Translations under genes and position numbers: made by a program | Shown: one piece after another, positions 8,497-16,977 of the stretch | Position numbering within the stretch: the first letter of the stretch is position 1 | Layout of the letters: every line of letters starts with the position of its first letter | Notes under the pieces: model-generated | Database searches by the model: none | The model's input: only the letters and a program-made list of their open reading frames with translations | What the model was told of the DNA's origin: nothing | Origin: Mangrovimonas aestuarii | Lineage (GTDB): Bacteria; Bacteroidota; Bacteroidia; Flavobacteriales; Flavobacteriaceae | DNA: 64,000 bases | Assembly: GCF_028767185.1 (NCBI RefSeq) | Contig: NZ_JARACK010000007.1 | Coordinates: forward strand, 157,964-221,963 | Direction: 5' to 3'

Positions 8497-9105
8497 CTAT
8501 TGGTCTTCTTGTCCTCTCCCAGTTTCATTAACATTATCATTATCCGTTTCCCCTGGGCGATTACCATTCCCCAACACCAAATCAATCTTAGAGGTTTTTG
8601 ATAAAGCTGTTCCAGGTTCTAAATGTTCTCCTTCAAATTTCATTTCCAATACCATATCTTTCCCAATATTATCCACATAAATCAGCTTTCCTAACTTAAA
8701 ACCAAGGGCTTCCAAAGTTGGCTGTGCCTGTCTTAAAGTGCGTTCGGTTAAATCAGGTACATTTATCTTTCTATACCCTGATGGATTTAAAGTAATATAT
8801 ATTTTTCTGTCCTCCTTAACTTTACTTCCAGCTACCGGTTCCTGCTCAATAACAGAAAACCTTGGATAATCAGGATTATAATTAGCTGAATCCTGAATCT
8901 GCATGACCAAATGATTATTTTCCAACTCGATTTGTGCTACTTCAATAGACTTTCCAGAAAGGTCTGGTACCACTTCAAACTCACCATGATTTGTGGTACT
9001 ATCTAACCATTTCAACATTAAAAAACACAATACAACTATGGCTACAACAGCCAATAGCAACTGCTTGAAAAACACTTTGCTTGTCAGGAATTTCATTAGG
9101 TTCAT
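8497..9105 (-). CDS. PASTA domain-containing membrane protein
   Basis: A short cytoplasmic start is followed by one membrane helix (LLLAVVAIVVLCFLMLKWL). Three PASTA-type segments follow, each opening with a VPDLSGKSIEVAQ- or VPDLTERTLRQAQ-like phrase. A polar tail rich in Asn, Asp and Gln ends the protein. PASTA domains bind muropeptides or beta-lactams in other proteins. In this stand-alone form a role near the cell wall is an inference. The open frame extends to 9126, but a promoter element at 9124-9131 puts transcription start downstream of that, so the ATG at 9105 (or 9096) is preferred. Confidence 0.82.
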   Translation of the reverse strand: MNLMKFLTSKVFFKQLLLAVVAIVVLCFLMLKWLDSTTNHGEFEVVPDLSGKSIEVAQIELENNHLVMQIQDSANYNPDYPRFSVIEQEPVAGSKVKEDRKIYITLNPSGYRKINVPDLTERTLRQAQPTLEALGFKLGKLIYVDNIGKDMVLEMKFEGEHLEPGTALSKTSKIDLVLGNGNRPGETDNDNVNETGRGQEDQ

Positions 9106-9123
9106 GATATTAGATTTGAACAG

Positions 9124-9131
9124 CAAATATA
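9124..9131 (-). promoter_or_regulatory. -7 promoter element for the PASTA-RluD operon
   Basis: The minus strand reads TATATTTG, a full match to TAnnTTTG, 19 bases before the chosen start at 9105. An 8-base inverted repeat AAAAACAG-AA-CTGTTTTT (9133-9150) overlaps the upstream promoter region between this gene and the divergent ddl gene and could be an operator. That role is untested. Confidence 0.55.
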
Positions 9132-9210
9132 TAAAAACAGAACTGTTTTTACTTTTGATTTATTAGTGATAATTTAGCCTGACGATTTTTCCAATCGTTT
9201 ACCTGGATTT

Positions 9211-10194
9211 ATGAAGAAAAATATTGCAATAATTATGGGAGGCTATTCCAGCGAATACGAAATCTCCCTTAAAAGTGGTAACATTGTTTACCAGAATCTT
9301 AGCCTCTCTAAATACAGCCCTTATCGCATACATATCTTTGAAAATAAATGGATGTATGTTGATGAGAACAACAAAGAATTCCCTGTAGACAGAAATGATT
9401 TTTCGGTTTTTGTAAACGGGCGCAAAATCATATTTGATTGTGTATTTAATGCTATTCACGGCACACCTGGCGAAGATGGTTATATGCAAGCTTATTTCAA
9501 CCTTCTTAATATCCCACAAACCAGCTGCGGTATGTACCAAGCTGCCCTTACCTTTAATAAACGTGATTGCTTAAGTGTACTTAAACCCTATGGCATCAAA
9601 ACAGCAGAATCATATTATCTAAATTTAGGTGACACTATTCACGAAGAAGAAATAATTAAAACCGTGGGACTACCTTGCTTTGTTAAGGCCAATAAAGCAG
9701 GTAGCAGTTTTGGTGTTACCAAAGTTTACAAGAAGGAACAATTACAAAAAGCAATAGACATCGCCTTTAAGGAAGATGATGAAATCATCATTGAATCGTT
9801 TTTAGATGGTACCGAGGTTTCTGTTGGGGTAATTACTTATAAAGGGCAAGTGCGTGTATTACCTGTTACAGAAATTGTTAGCGAAAATGACTTTTTTGAT
9901 TACGAGGCTAAATATCTAGGCCAGTCACAGGAAATTACTCCCGCACGAATTAGTGAGGAAATGAGAGAGAGAGTAAGAACTGTAGCCAAGAAAGTATATG
10001 AAGTATTGAAAATGACAGGCTTTAGCCGAAGTGAATACATTTTTAAGGATGGTGACCCCCATTTATTGGAAATAAATACCGTTCCAGGGCTAACCAAAGA
10101 AAGTATATTGCCGCAACAAGCTGCCGCCGATGGTATAGACCTTGAAGCTTTGTTTGATAATGCCATTGAAGAGGCTTTAAAAGAAAAACTGTAA
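9211..10194 (+). CDS. ddl: D-alanine--D-alanine ligase
   Basis: The 327-residue ATP-grasp enzyme joins two D-alanines for peptidoglycan precursors. Visible motifs include IMGGYSSEYEISLKSG at the N-terminus, HGTPGEDGYMQAYF, FVKANKAGSSFGVTKV (ATP-binding strand), EVSVGVI, the FSRSEYIFKDGDPHLLEINTVPG metal and substrate motif (residues about 271-293), and LTKESILPQQAAADG. Length is normal. It is followed after nine bases by coaD, suggesting co-transcription, and is divergent from the PASTA gene. Confidence 0.95.
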   Translation: MKKNIAIIMGGYSSEYEISLKSGNIVYQNLSLSKYSPYRIHIFENKWMYVDENNKEFPVDRNDFSVFVNGRKIIFDCVFNAIHGTPGEDGYMQAYFNLLNIPQTSCGMYQAALTFNKRDCLSVLKPYGIKTAESYYLNLGDTIHEEEIIKTVGLPCFVKANKAGSSFGVTKVYKKEQLQKAIDIAFKEDDEIIIESFLDGTEVSVGVITYKGQVRVLPVTEIVSENDFFDYEAKYLGQSQEITPARISEEMRERVRTVAKKVYEVLKMTGFSRSEYIFKDGDPHLLEINTVPGLTKESILPQQAAADGIDLEALFDNAIEEALKEKL

Positions 10195-10203
10195 TTTTAC
10201 TAG

Positions 10204-10656
10204 ATGAAACGAGCCATTTTCCCTGGGTCTTTTGACCCCATTACCTTAGGTCATTATGACATAATTAAACGCGGCGTAAAGCTCTTTGACGAAGTGGTTG
10301 TCGCCATTGGTGTTAATGCCGATAAAAACTATATGTTTCCTTTAGAAGAACGTGTTCGTTTTATTGAAGAAGCCTTTAAAAAGCAGCCTAAGGTAAAAGT
10401 AGTAACTTATGAAGGACTTACCGTAGATTTCTGTAAGGAAATTGATGCCAAGTTTATCCTTAGAGGTTTGAGAAATCCAGCCGATTTTGAGTTTGAAAAG
10501 GCTATCGCCCATACAAATAGGAAATTATCCAAAATAGAAACTGTTTTCCTTTTAACTGCAGCTAAGACTTCTTATATCAGCTCTAGTATTGTTCGCGACG
10601 TTATTAGAAACAATGGAGACTATAGTGTTTTGGTTCCTAAGAGTGTGAAAATTTAA
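10204..10656 (+). CDS. coaD: Phosphopantetheine adenylyltransferase
   Basis: CoaD transfers AMP from ATP to 4'-phosphopantetheine, the penultimate step of coenzyme A synthesis. The 150-residue protein starts with AIFPGSFDPITLGHYDII, which contains the nucleotidyltransferase TxGH motif. It also has LEERVRFIEEAF, FILRGLRNPADFEFEKAIA and TSYISSSIVRDVI. Length is slightly short of the family's usual 155-160 but complete. Confidence 0.95.
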   Translation: MKRAIFPGSFDPITLGHYDIIKRGVKLFDEVVVAIGVNADKNYMFPLEERVRFIEEAFKKQPKVKVVTYEGLTVDFCKEIDAKFILRGLRNPADFEFEKAIAHTNRKLSKIETVFLLTAAKTSYISSSIVRDVIRNNGDYSVLVPKSVKI

Positions 10657-10733
10657 CTGCACAAAAGATTCTTGACATTAAGTTGAGTTACTAATAAAAG
10701 TAGAATTACTTTTGATTTCCTTTTATAAAAACA

Positions 10734-10985
10734 TTACTTTTTAATAACCTTTTTGGTTACTACTGACCCTTCATCAAAACGAGGTTTTACTGGATATGTT
10801 CCTGTTGGATATCCTTCTAAGTTTACCTCCATCTTTTCATTGGCTTTAGCTTTTCTCTTGTTTAGTCGTTGACCCAAAACCGATAACAGCTCTATTGCAT
10901 AACTTTCATTATCAACAGTGTTTGCATTAATGGTTAGCACATCCTTTACTGGGTTTGAGTATAGGATTAAACCTAATTTCCTCAC
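10734..10985 (-). pseudogene. Orphan T9SS type A sorting domain fragment
   Basis: The 83-codon frame encodes only a T9SS type A tail: LILYSNPVKDVLTINAN, ELLSVLGQRLNKR, LEGYPTGTYPVKPRF, ending VVTKKVIKK. There is no signal peptide and no cargo domain. The frame opens with GTG directly after the in-frame stop of the DUF1428 gene (stop 10986-10988, GTG 10983-10985). The conserved aromatic in the GTYxVK strand appears replaced by Pro. I read it as the surviving 3' end of a lost secreted-protein gene, not a working gene. Confidence 0.7.
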
Positions 10986-11366
10986 TTATTTGTTGGATTC
11001 TACAAGTTTTTTGAATCCTCCATAAACCATTCTACTGACTTCAAAAATCATTTTTTCAGGATTGATCAATGGCGCAATCAATTCTGTCATTCTAGGATCT
11101 ACAGGAACTTGCTTGTTGGCTAAATCACGTATCTCTTTTGAAGGAAAAACAACCCAACCAAATACTATTTCGTCATGTTCTTTTGCTTCTACGGCTTCAA
11201 CAAAAGATCTCGTTCCTTCCAAAGATAAATCGTCGCCAACGAATTCGAAGTAAGCAATAGCACCATACTCTTTCCAAATTTCAGCTACTTTTTCTGCAAC
11301 CTTTTTGTATTCGTTTATATAAATTCGAGGAATGGGAAAAACAAAGCCGTCTATGTAGTTATTCAT
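10986..11366 (-). CDS. DUF1428 family protein
   Basis: From the ATG at 11366 the protein is 126 residues and starts MNNYIDGFVFPIPR, followed by AEIWKEYGAIAYFEFVGDD and EIVFGWVVFPSKEIRD, all typical of DUF1428, a dimeric alpha/beta-barrel (ABM-like) family of unknown role. The open frame could begin eight codons earlier, but family members start at the MNNY-like motif. Its stop abuts the orphan T9SS tail in the same frame. Confidence 0.88.
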   Translation of the reverse strand: MNNYIDGFVFPIPRIYINEYKKVAEKVAEIWKEYGAIAYFEFVGDDLSLEGTRSFVEAVEAKEHDEIVFGWVVFPSKEIRDLANKQVPVDPRMTELIAPLINPEKMIFEVSRMVYGGFKKLVESNK

Positions 11367-11570
11367 ATTTATTTCTTTGGATTTAAGCACTCATTCATCT
11401 TTTGTTAAATACCTAACAACTGCTCATGAAAGAATGCCGTTGTATTAAGTCTTAAAGATAACTAAAAGAGAAAAACCTTAAGGATTACTATTATTTTCCC
11501 CGGGAAAACCAGATTAACTTAAGACACAATTGAAAGCTTTGATTTAGGCAATATAGGCATCCTAAAAATA

Positions 11571-11598
11571 AAAAAGACCTGCTAAAACAGGTCTTTTT
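11571..11598 (-). terminator. Rho-independent terminator of the SulP gene
   Basis: AAAAAGACCTG-CTAAAA-CAGGTCTTTTT forms a strong stem with A/T runs on both sides, directly after the SulP stop codon. The T-run is present on both strands. The upstream gene that uses it is on the minus strand. Confidence 0.88.
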
Positions 11599-11606
11599 AT
11601 TAAACA

Positions 11607-13268
11607 TTAAAATTTGTATTCAGATAAGGGCTTCGGAAACTCCTCTGGATTAGCGGCTAAATGATAGCGTGGATCATCGATATCCTCAACTATAACCTCC
11701 ATAAACTTCGGACTGGCCTTATATAACAATACTTTACAATCTTCACTTAAGTGCTTCAAACGAATCTGCTTTCCTGCCTCTTCATATTTGTTTACCAAAT
11801 TAAAAATAGCTTCTAGAGCTGAATGATCACTAATCCTTGATTCCACAAAATCAATCTCCACTTTATCTGGATCGTTCTTGATGTCAAACTTTTCGTTAAA
11901 AGCAGTAATCGATCCAAAGAACAAAGGCCCCCATATCTCATACACTTTGGTTCCATCAGTCTTCATCCGTTTTCTAGCACGAATACGCTTAGCATTTTCC
12001 CATGCGAATACCAACGCCGAAATAATTACACCTACAAACACTGCAATCGCTAAATCAAATATCACTGTTACAGCAGACACAATTACCAACACAAAAGCAT
12101 CTGCCATAGGTATTTTTCGTATAATTCTGAAACTAGACCAAGCGAAGGTTTCTATTACCATCATAAACATCACACCTACCAATGCTGCAATAGGCACTTG
12201 TTCTATATATTTATCTGTAAATAAAATAAATGTTAAAAGGGTTAGGGCCATCATTACTCCAGACAAACGCCCTCTACCTCCAGCGTTAATATTTATCACT
12301 GTCTGACCAATCATACCACAACCTCCTGTACCTCCAAATAAACCACTCATAATATTCCCTGTTCCTTGGGCAATACATTCCTTGTTACCATTACCTCTGG
12401 TTTCGGTAAGTTCATCAACAAGGTTCATGGTCATTAAAGTTTCAATCAATCCTACACAGGCCGCCAAAAAGGCATACGGTAATATAAACTCTAAAGTTTC
12501 CAAATTAATTGGCAGATTCTGCCACAACTCCATATTAGGTGTAGGGAACTCCCCTTTTAAACCACTTCCCCCTCCTTCTATGATATACGAACCAACAGTA
12601 CTCACATCTAAGCCCCCAAAAACAACCACTCCCGTCGTTACCAAAATAGCCGTTAGCGATGCTGGTATCTTTGTAGTGAGCTTGGGCAACAACCATATAA
12701 TCCCCATGGTTAACAGCACCAAACCTACCATAGTGTAAAGCTCTGTACCATGCATCCATATATTTATATATTCCTTAACCCCTTCAGCACTTACCTGAAG
12801 TTGCTTATGGGTAAACATTTTTACTTGAGCTATAAAAATCACAATGGCCAATCCATTCACAAACCCCATCATCACAGAGTGCGGTATCAACCTAACAAAC
12901 TTCCCTAATTTAAATACTCCTGCTGCTACTTGTATAATTCCCATTAAAATTACAGCTGCTAATAGATAGAAGTAGCCCATATTATCTATAGGACTGTCAA
13001 ACAGCATACCACGCTTATGTCCCTCTGCTATTAAATTAACAAAAATGACAGCTACAGCTCCAGCTGCTCCAGATATCAACCCTGGACGACCGCCAAAAAC
13101 AGCAGTTATCAAACCAATAATAAAAGCACCACTTAAAGCTACCAATGGATCAATCTGGGCAACAAAAGCAAAAGCTACAACCTCTGGGATCATAGCTAAA
13201 GATACGGTTATCCCTGCCAAAGTATCATCCTTGGGATTAGGGATAACTTTCCTAAAAAAATCAGTCAT
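11607..13268 (-). CDS. SulP family inorganic anion transporter
   Basis: The 553-residue inner-membrane protein has about 10-14 hydrophobic segments (residues 15-440) with the SulP start GITVSLAMIPEVVAFAFVA, GLISGAAGAVAVIF, and the GGTGGCGMIGQTVININAGGR motif (residues about 309-329). A C-terminal STAS domain occupies about 455-540. The family moves sulfate, bicarbonate or other anions, often with Na+ or H+. Substrate cannot be set from sequence. The small STAS-like gene just upstream may be related in function. Confidence 0.9.
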   Translation of the reverse strand: MTDFFRKVIPNPKDDTLAGITVSLAMIPEVVAFAFVAQIDPLVALSGAFIIGLITAVFGGRPGLISGAAGAVAVIFVNLIAEGHKRGMLFDSPIDNMGYFYLLAAVILMGIIQVAAGVFKLGKFVRLIPHSVMMGFVNGLAIVIFIAQVKMFTHKQLQVSAEGVKEYINIWMHGTELYTMVGLVLLTMGIIWLLPKLTTKIPASLTAILVTTGVVVFGGLDVSTVGSYIIEGGGSGLKGEFPTPNMELWQNLPINLETLEFILPYAFLAACVGLIETLMTMNLVDELTETRGNGNKECIAQGTGNIMSGLFGGTGGCGMIGQTVININAGGRGRLSGVMMALTLLTFILFTDKYIEQVPIAALVGVMFMMVIETFAWSSFRIIRKIPMADAFVLVIVSAVTVIFDLAIAVFVGVIISALVFAWENAKRIRARKRMKTDGTKVYEIWGPLFFGSITAFNEKFDIKNDPDKVEIDFVESRISDHSALEAIFNLVNKYEEAGKQIRLKHLSEDCKVLLYKASPKFMEVIVEDIDDPRYHLAANPEEFPKPLSEYKF

Positions 13269-13291
13269 TCTACTTGTTTTTTTTGAGGCTG

Positions 13292-13321
13292 CAAAATTAC
13301 AGTTAAATAAAAGCCTAACAA
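13292..13321 (-). promoter_or_regulatory. Promoter of the SulP gene (TTG-N19-TAATTTTG)
   Basis: On the minus strand TTG at 13321-13319 is followed by exactly 19 bases and TAATTTTG at 13299-13292. This is the best match to the Bacteroidota TTTG/TAnnTTTG promoter pattern in the window. It lies 24 bases before the ATG. Confidence 0.7.
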
Positions 13322-13338
13322 GTATTTCGCCTCTTATT

Positions 13339-13746
13339 TTAATGCAAGGCTATTGCAGAAGTCTTCTCTTTTAATGAATAGCCCTGTTCACCATACAACC
13401 AGTCCTTTGCATCAGCCTTGTTATTGAACAGTAACATATTCCATTCTTTGTGTTCGTTTATTTTAGACAAGGTCAAAGTAGCAAGCTCACTGGCTACATT
13501 ATTAACTACAACAGCCATAGCCCTAATTTCTTTTATATCGCAAATGTTTTGCTGCGCTTCAAAAGTATAAGAATACGAATGCTTTTTGTTGATTAACAAT
13601 GAAAACGGAGCCTTAAGGTAAGTCGTTAAAAACTCATGGTAAGCCTCTACTTCTTCCATGGCTAGTTCTACGCCTTCGTCAATTACCACTTCTGCTATGT
13701 CATCCTCTATCAATGTTATTGAGGCAAACGGGAGTCTGTAAACCAT
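13339..13746 (-). CDS. Small STAS/SpoIIAA-like protein (unassigned)
   Basis: The 135-residue protein has no clear family motif. It alternates short strands and helices and ends with a NMLLFNNKADAKDWLYGE stretch, resembling small flavobacterial proteins described as STAS/SEC14 or SpoIIAA-like. That link is tentative. It is followed by the SulP gene 70 bases downstream, but SulP has its own promoter. Confidence 0.55.
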   Translation of the reverse strand: MVYRLPFASITLIEDDIAEVVIDEGVELAMEEVEAYHEFLTTYLKAPFSLLINKKHSYSYTFEAQQNICDIKEIRAMAVVVNNVASELATLTLSKINEHKEWNMLLFNNKADAKDWLYGEQGYSLKEKTSAIALH

Positions 13747-14013
13747 GATGCTATTAATCGTAAATTAGGAAAAGTCAAAAATAGACTAATTAAATGCATT
13801 TCCACAACCCCATTTCGACCTACGACACTAAAAATCAGTTCATAGACCTACCCTTAATAATAATTTAACAAAAAGCTATTTTTCAACAATATAATATTAC
13901 CAAAACATTAAATACCTCTTTTAGCAGTAATCATGGCACTTTACACGCAACTTGGCCAGCAGTAAAAAGCTGAAAACTAAAAAATTAAGCATTGAAAGAA
14001 AATAGGTAAAAGA

Positions 14014-14595
14014 CTACACTAATTGCTTTATGTTGGCATACGAGTTCTTTAAAGCCTCTTCTGTCTGTTCAGAATCTAACCAAGCTACTTTTGTTATCCC
14101 TTCATTTTCCTGAGGCTCAAGCAAACCATTGTAATCAGTAACCATCTCAAACCAATAGGTGATTTTTATTTTATGCTTACCATTCCGCTTAAAGATGTGG
14201 TAGGTGGTCTCCAAAGGCTTAATGATTCTTAATCCCGCAACTCCGGTTTCCTCTTCAACTTCACGAACAGCAGTATCTTCTATAGTTTCCTTAGATTCGG
14301 CTTTACCTTTGGGAAGATCCCATTTGTCATTTCTATATATAAACAGAATTTCACCTTCGGCATTTAAAACCTTTCCGCCTCCTGCAACAACATTGGGAAG
14401 CAGCTTTAAAAACTTCTTTAGAAGTTTTTCCTTGTTTTTATGGATAAGCCTAACCTCTTGCATATTGGTCTTGTTTAAGGCCTTAATTACCTTACCTATG
14501 TTAACAGTATCTAGTAAGTAGTTCTTAAAGTGGGTTTCCTTTTCTACTTTATCCGTTAAAATAATTGGCTTATCATTTACAAAAATGGTATGCAT
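14014..14595 (-). CDS. Nudix hydrolase
   Basis: The 193-residue protein contains a perfect Nudix box: G-x5-E-x7-RE-V-x-EE-x-GV at GKAESKETIEDTAVREVEEE plus TGV. The box folds the metal site that hydrolyses nucleoside diphosphate-X compounds. A beta-rich N-terminal region (about 1-65) precedes the Nudix fold. Substrate is unknown. It is divergent from pyrE and has its own -7 element. Confidence 0.9.
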   Translation of the reverse strand: MHTIFVNDKPIILTDKVEKETHFKNYLLDTVNIGKVIKALNKTNMQEVRLIHKNKEKLLKKFLKLLPNVVAGGGKVLNAEGEILFIYRNDKWDLPKGKAESKETIEDTAVREVEEETGVAGLRIIKPLETTYHIFKRNGKHKIKITYWFEMVTDYNGLLEPQENEGITKVAWLDSEQTEEALKNSYANIKQLV

Positions 14596-14614
14596 ACAGT
14601 AATTGTATTACTAG

Positions 14615-14622
14615 CAAAAATA
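14615..14622 (-). promoter_or_regulatory. -7 promoter element of the Nudix gene
   Basis: The minus strand reads TATTTTTG, matching TAnnTTTG, 20 bases before the Nudix start codon. Confidence 0.5.
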
Positions 14623-14703
14623 TTAAATTTTACCGAATCGCAAATTAAGGCATTTTTTCGCTCCAATCACATTTTTCAATTACGTTATGATTAAATTTAT
14701 GCG

Positions 14704-14711
14704 TAGTTTTG
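14704..14711 (+). promoter_or_regulatory. -7 promoter element of pyrE, placed for a leaderless or near-leaderless mRNA
   Basis: TAGTTTTG matches TAnnTTTG and ends only five bases before the ATG at 14717. Transcription would begin at or within one or two bases of that ATG. Confidence 0.5.
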
Positions 14712-14716
14712 CAACT

Positions 14717-15364
14717 ATGATTTTCAATACACACACAGCCAGAAAAACCGCAGAAGTTTTATTACAGGTTAATGCTATAAAACTTAACCCTCAGACGCCT
14801 TTCACCTGGGCATCGGGTTGGAAGTCACCCATTTACTGCGACAATAGAATTATCTTATCGTTCCCTCCTATTCGCAACTACATTCGGGAAACCATGGCCA
14901 GACAAATAGAGGAAATTTATGGAAAGCCAGATGTTATTGCTGGAGTTGCCACTGGTGCTATTGGCATAGGTATGCTGGTTGCTGAATATATGGGCGTCCC
15001 TTTTGTCTATGTAAGACCCGAACCTAAAAAACACGGACGCCAAAACCAAATAGAAGGTTTTCTGCAAAAAGGTCAGAATGTTGTGGTGGTAGAAGACCTA
15101 ATTAGTACAGGAAAAAGCAGCCTTAATGCCGTTAAAGCCTTGGAAGAAGCCAATGCAAACGTAAAAGGAATGATTGCAATTTTCTCTTACGGTTTTGATA
15201 TTGCTAAGGAAAACTTCAAAAAAGCTAATGTAAACTTGCATACACTTAGCAATTATGAGCATCTTCTAGAACAGGCAGTAGCGACTAACTATATTTCGCC
15301 AAACGAATTAGAAACCCTTAAACTTTGGAATGCCAACCCTAGTGAATGGCAGGTAAACGCCTAA
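14717..15364 (+). CDS. pyrE: Orotate phosphoribosyltransferase
   Basis: PyrE joins orotate to PRPP in pyrimidine synthesis. The protein (215 residues from the chosen ATG) shows FTWASGWKSPIYCDNR, a GVATGAIGIGMLVAEYMG loop, YVRPEPKKHGRQNQIEG and the PRPP-binding loop VVVVEDLISTGKSS. The open frame reaches back to 14687, but the family begins MIFNxxTAxKTAE and the promoter element overlaps the longer start, so 14717 is preferred. The SRPBCC gene follows after 14 bases. Confidence 0.93.
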   Translation: MIFNTHTARKTAEVLLQVNAIKLNPQTPFTWASGWKSPIYCDNRIILSFPPIRNYIRETMARQIEEIYGKPDVIAGVATGAIGIGMLVAEYMGVPFVYVRPEPKKHGRQNQIEGFLQKGQNVVVVEDLISTGKSSLNAVKALEEANANVKGMIAIFSYGFDIAKENFKKANVNLHTLSNYEHLLEQAVATNYISPNELETLKLWNANPSEWQVNA

Positions 15365-15378
15365 AACCTTATTTATTT

Positions 15379-15774
15379 ATGAATCTTGAATCTCCTAAAG
15401 TAACAATAGACAAATCGGCACAAGATACTTTTAACTTTTTAAGCGATGTAAGAAACTTCGAAACATTAATGCCTGAAAACATTAGTAAATTTGAAATTCT
15501 TGGAGACGACACTTTTTTGTTTGCTCTTAAAGGGATGCCCGAAATCACTCTTCAAAAGAAAGAAACCATAGCCCCTAACAAAATTGTTTTAGGTGCCGCA
15601 GGTGGAAAAATCGACTTTTCCCTTACTGGACTGATAAATGAAATTGAAGCAGATAAAAGTGAGGTTCAACTTCTTTTTAGTGGAGATTTTAACCCTATGA
15701 TGGCCATGATGATCAAAGGCCCCATCACAAAATTTATTGAAACATTAGCTGTTAATATGCCTAAGGCGGTTTAA
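15379..15774 (+). CDS. SRPBCC family protein
   Basis: From the ATG at 15379 this is a 131-residue protein with the helix-grip layout of SRPBCC/START-like proteins: TIDKSAQDTFNFLSDVRNF near the start, a central beta region and a long C-terminal helix (MIKGPITKFIETLAVNM). The family binds hydrophobic ligands. None can be named here. Translation from 15346 would overlap pyrE and is not favoured. It overlaps the convergent birA gene by four bases. Confidence 0.8.
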   Translation: MNLESPKVTIDKSAQDTFNFLSDVRNFETLMPENISKFEILGDDTFLFALKGMPEITLQKKETIAPNKIVLGAAGGKIDFSLTGLINEIEADKSEVQLLFSGDFNPMMAMMIKGPITKFIETLAVNMPKAV

Positions 15775-16502
15775 TACAGTAATTTGATTTCCTTGAGCTC
15801 ATAGGTATTAACTACGTCATCTTCTAAAAGCAGTTCAAGGTTCCCATATTCAGTAACGCCCTTTATAATACCCATAAACATTCGGCCTTCTACATCCTTA
15901 AAAGTAGAAGGCTTGTTTTTTCTAAACAGCACAGATTCGTATTCCTTTTTTATCTTATCATATTCACCAGCCTCCAAATCTTTAAAATACTTCTTAATGT
16001 TTGTCACGAGTTTATCTAGCACTTCTTCCCTATTAAAATTAACACCACTCAACAACTTAAGAGAAGACGCTTGGGGCAAACCCTCGAAATTAGTTTGATT
16101 AAGGTTTAAACCAATGCCAATCACAGAGCCAGCTAACTGGTTGTGTTTAATGACATTTTCTATTAGTACCCCACAAACTTTCTTGTTATCTGCCAAAATG
16201 TCGTTCGGCCATTTTATACTTAAATGCTGTAAACCTAAATTTTTTAATGTTTTATAAATGCTCAATGCAGTTGCCATACTCAAATAAAAGCTACGCTCTA
16301 CAGGCATAAAATCAAGCCCCTTAAACAAACTAACCATAAGATTTTCACCATTTTGAGACTCCCACTTTGCGCCCATTTGGCCTTTACCCTGTGTTTGATA
16401 GTTAGCCATTACAACAGTATAGTCTTCTACCTTCTCGACCGCACTGAGCTGTTTTAAAAAGGTATTGGTGGAATCGATGGCATCAAGTTTGATTATACGC
16501 AT
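15771..16502 (-). CDS. birA: Biotin--[acetyl-CoA-carboxylase] ligase
   Basis: The 243-residue protein has the BPL catalytic motifs DAIDSTNTFLKQL, QTQGKGQMGAKWES (the GRGRxGR-type adenylate loop, here GKGQMG), HLSIKWPNDI and GVLIENV, followed by a small C-terminal domain (about 190-243). It makes biotinyl-AMP and attaches biotin to the carboxylase carrier protein. There is no N-terminal helix-turn-helix, so it is a plain ligase, not a repressor. Confidence 0.92.
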   Translation of the reverse strand: MRIIKLDAIDSTNTFLKQLSAVEKVEDYTVVMANYQTQGKGQMGAKWESQNGENLMVSLFKGLDFMPVERSFYLSMATALSIYKTLKNLGLQHLSIKWPNDILADNKKVCGVLIENVIKHNQLAGSVIGIGLNLNQTNFEGLPQASSLKLLSGVNFNREEVLDKLVTNIKKYFKDLEAGEYDKIKKEYESVLFRKNKPSTFKDVEGRMFMGIIKGVTEYGNLELLLEDDVVNTYELKEIKLLY

Positions 16503-16569
16503 AATTAATGGTTATATTCGTATTGGGAAAACTTAAGTTTTTTTTAGAGAATAAAGAACCAAAAAATAA

Positions 16570-16577
16570 TAACTTTG
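16570..16577 (+). promoter_or_regulatory. -7 promoter element before the rsfS-ftsH-lipid gene run
   Basis: TAACTTTG matches TAnnTTTG and lies 20 bases before the rsfS ATG. It is the only good promoter seen before this co-directional run of six genes. Confidence 0.55.
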
Positions 16578-16597
16578 CACAAACTTAAATCAAATTA

Positions 16598-16969
16598 ATG
16601 GCGAAAGAAAATACCAATGCAGACCAATTAATTGCAGTAATAATTAATGGAATTGAAGATGTAAAGGGAAAAGGGATTAATATTCTTGATCTGCGTGAAA
16701 TTGAAAACACGGTTTGCGACTATTTTATTATCTGCGAAGGAACCTCTAACACTCAGGTGAACGCCATTGTAAACTCAATACAAAAGAAAGTTAGCAAAGA
16801 ACTCAAAGATAAACCTTGGCATGTTGAAGGTACCGACAATGCCGAATGGGTTTTAATGGACTATGTTAATGTAGTGGTGCACGTATTCCAGAAACATATT
16901 CGTGAATACTACGACATAGAAAGCCTTTGGGGCGATGCAAAAACAACTGTTATAGAAACAAACTATTAA
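16598..16969 (+). CDS. rsfS: Ribosomal silencing factor RsfS
   Basis: The 123-residue protein shows the DUF143/RsfS signature: GIEDVKGKGINILDLREIE, DYFIICEGTSNTQVNAI, and WHVEGTDNAEWVLMDYVNVV ending in REYYDIESLWGDA. RsfS binds L14 and blocks subunit joining in starvation. It lies directly upstream of ftsH, a common flavobacterial order. Confidence 0.93.
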   Translation: MAKENTNADQLIAVIINGIEDVKGKGINILDLREIENTVCDYFIICEGTSNTQVNAIVNSIQKKVSKELKDKPWHVEGTDNAEWVLMDYVNVVVHVFQKHIREYYDIESLWGDAKTTVIETNY

Positions 16970-16977
16970 TCGGATTA

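Noticed and set aside
9133..9150. Terminator hairpin between the PASTA gene and ddl
   Set aside because: The genes are divergent, so no transcript ends there. The inverted repeat is more likely part of a promoter or operator.
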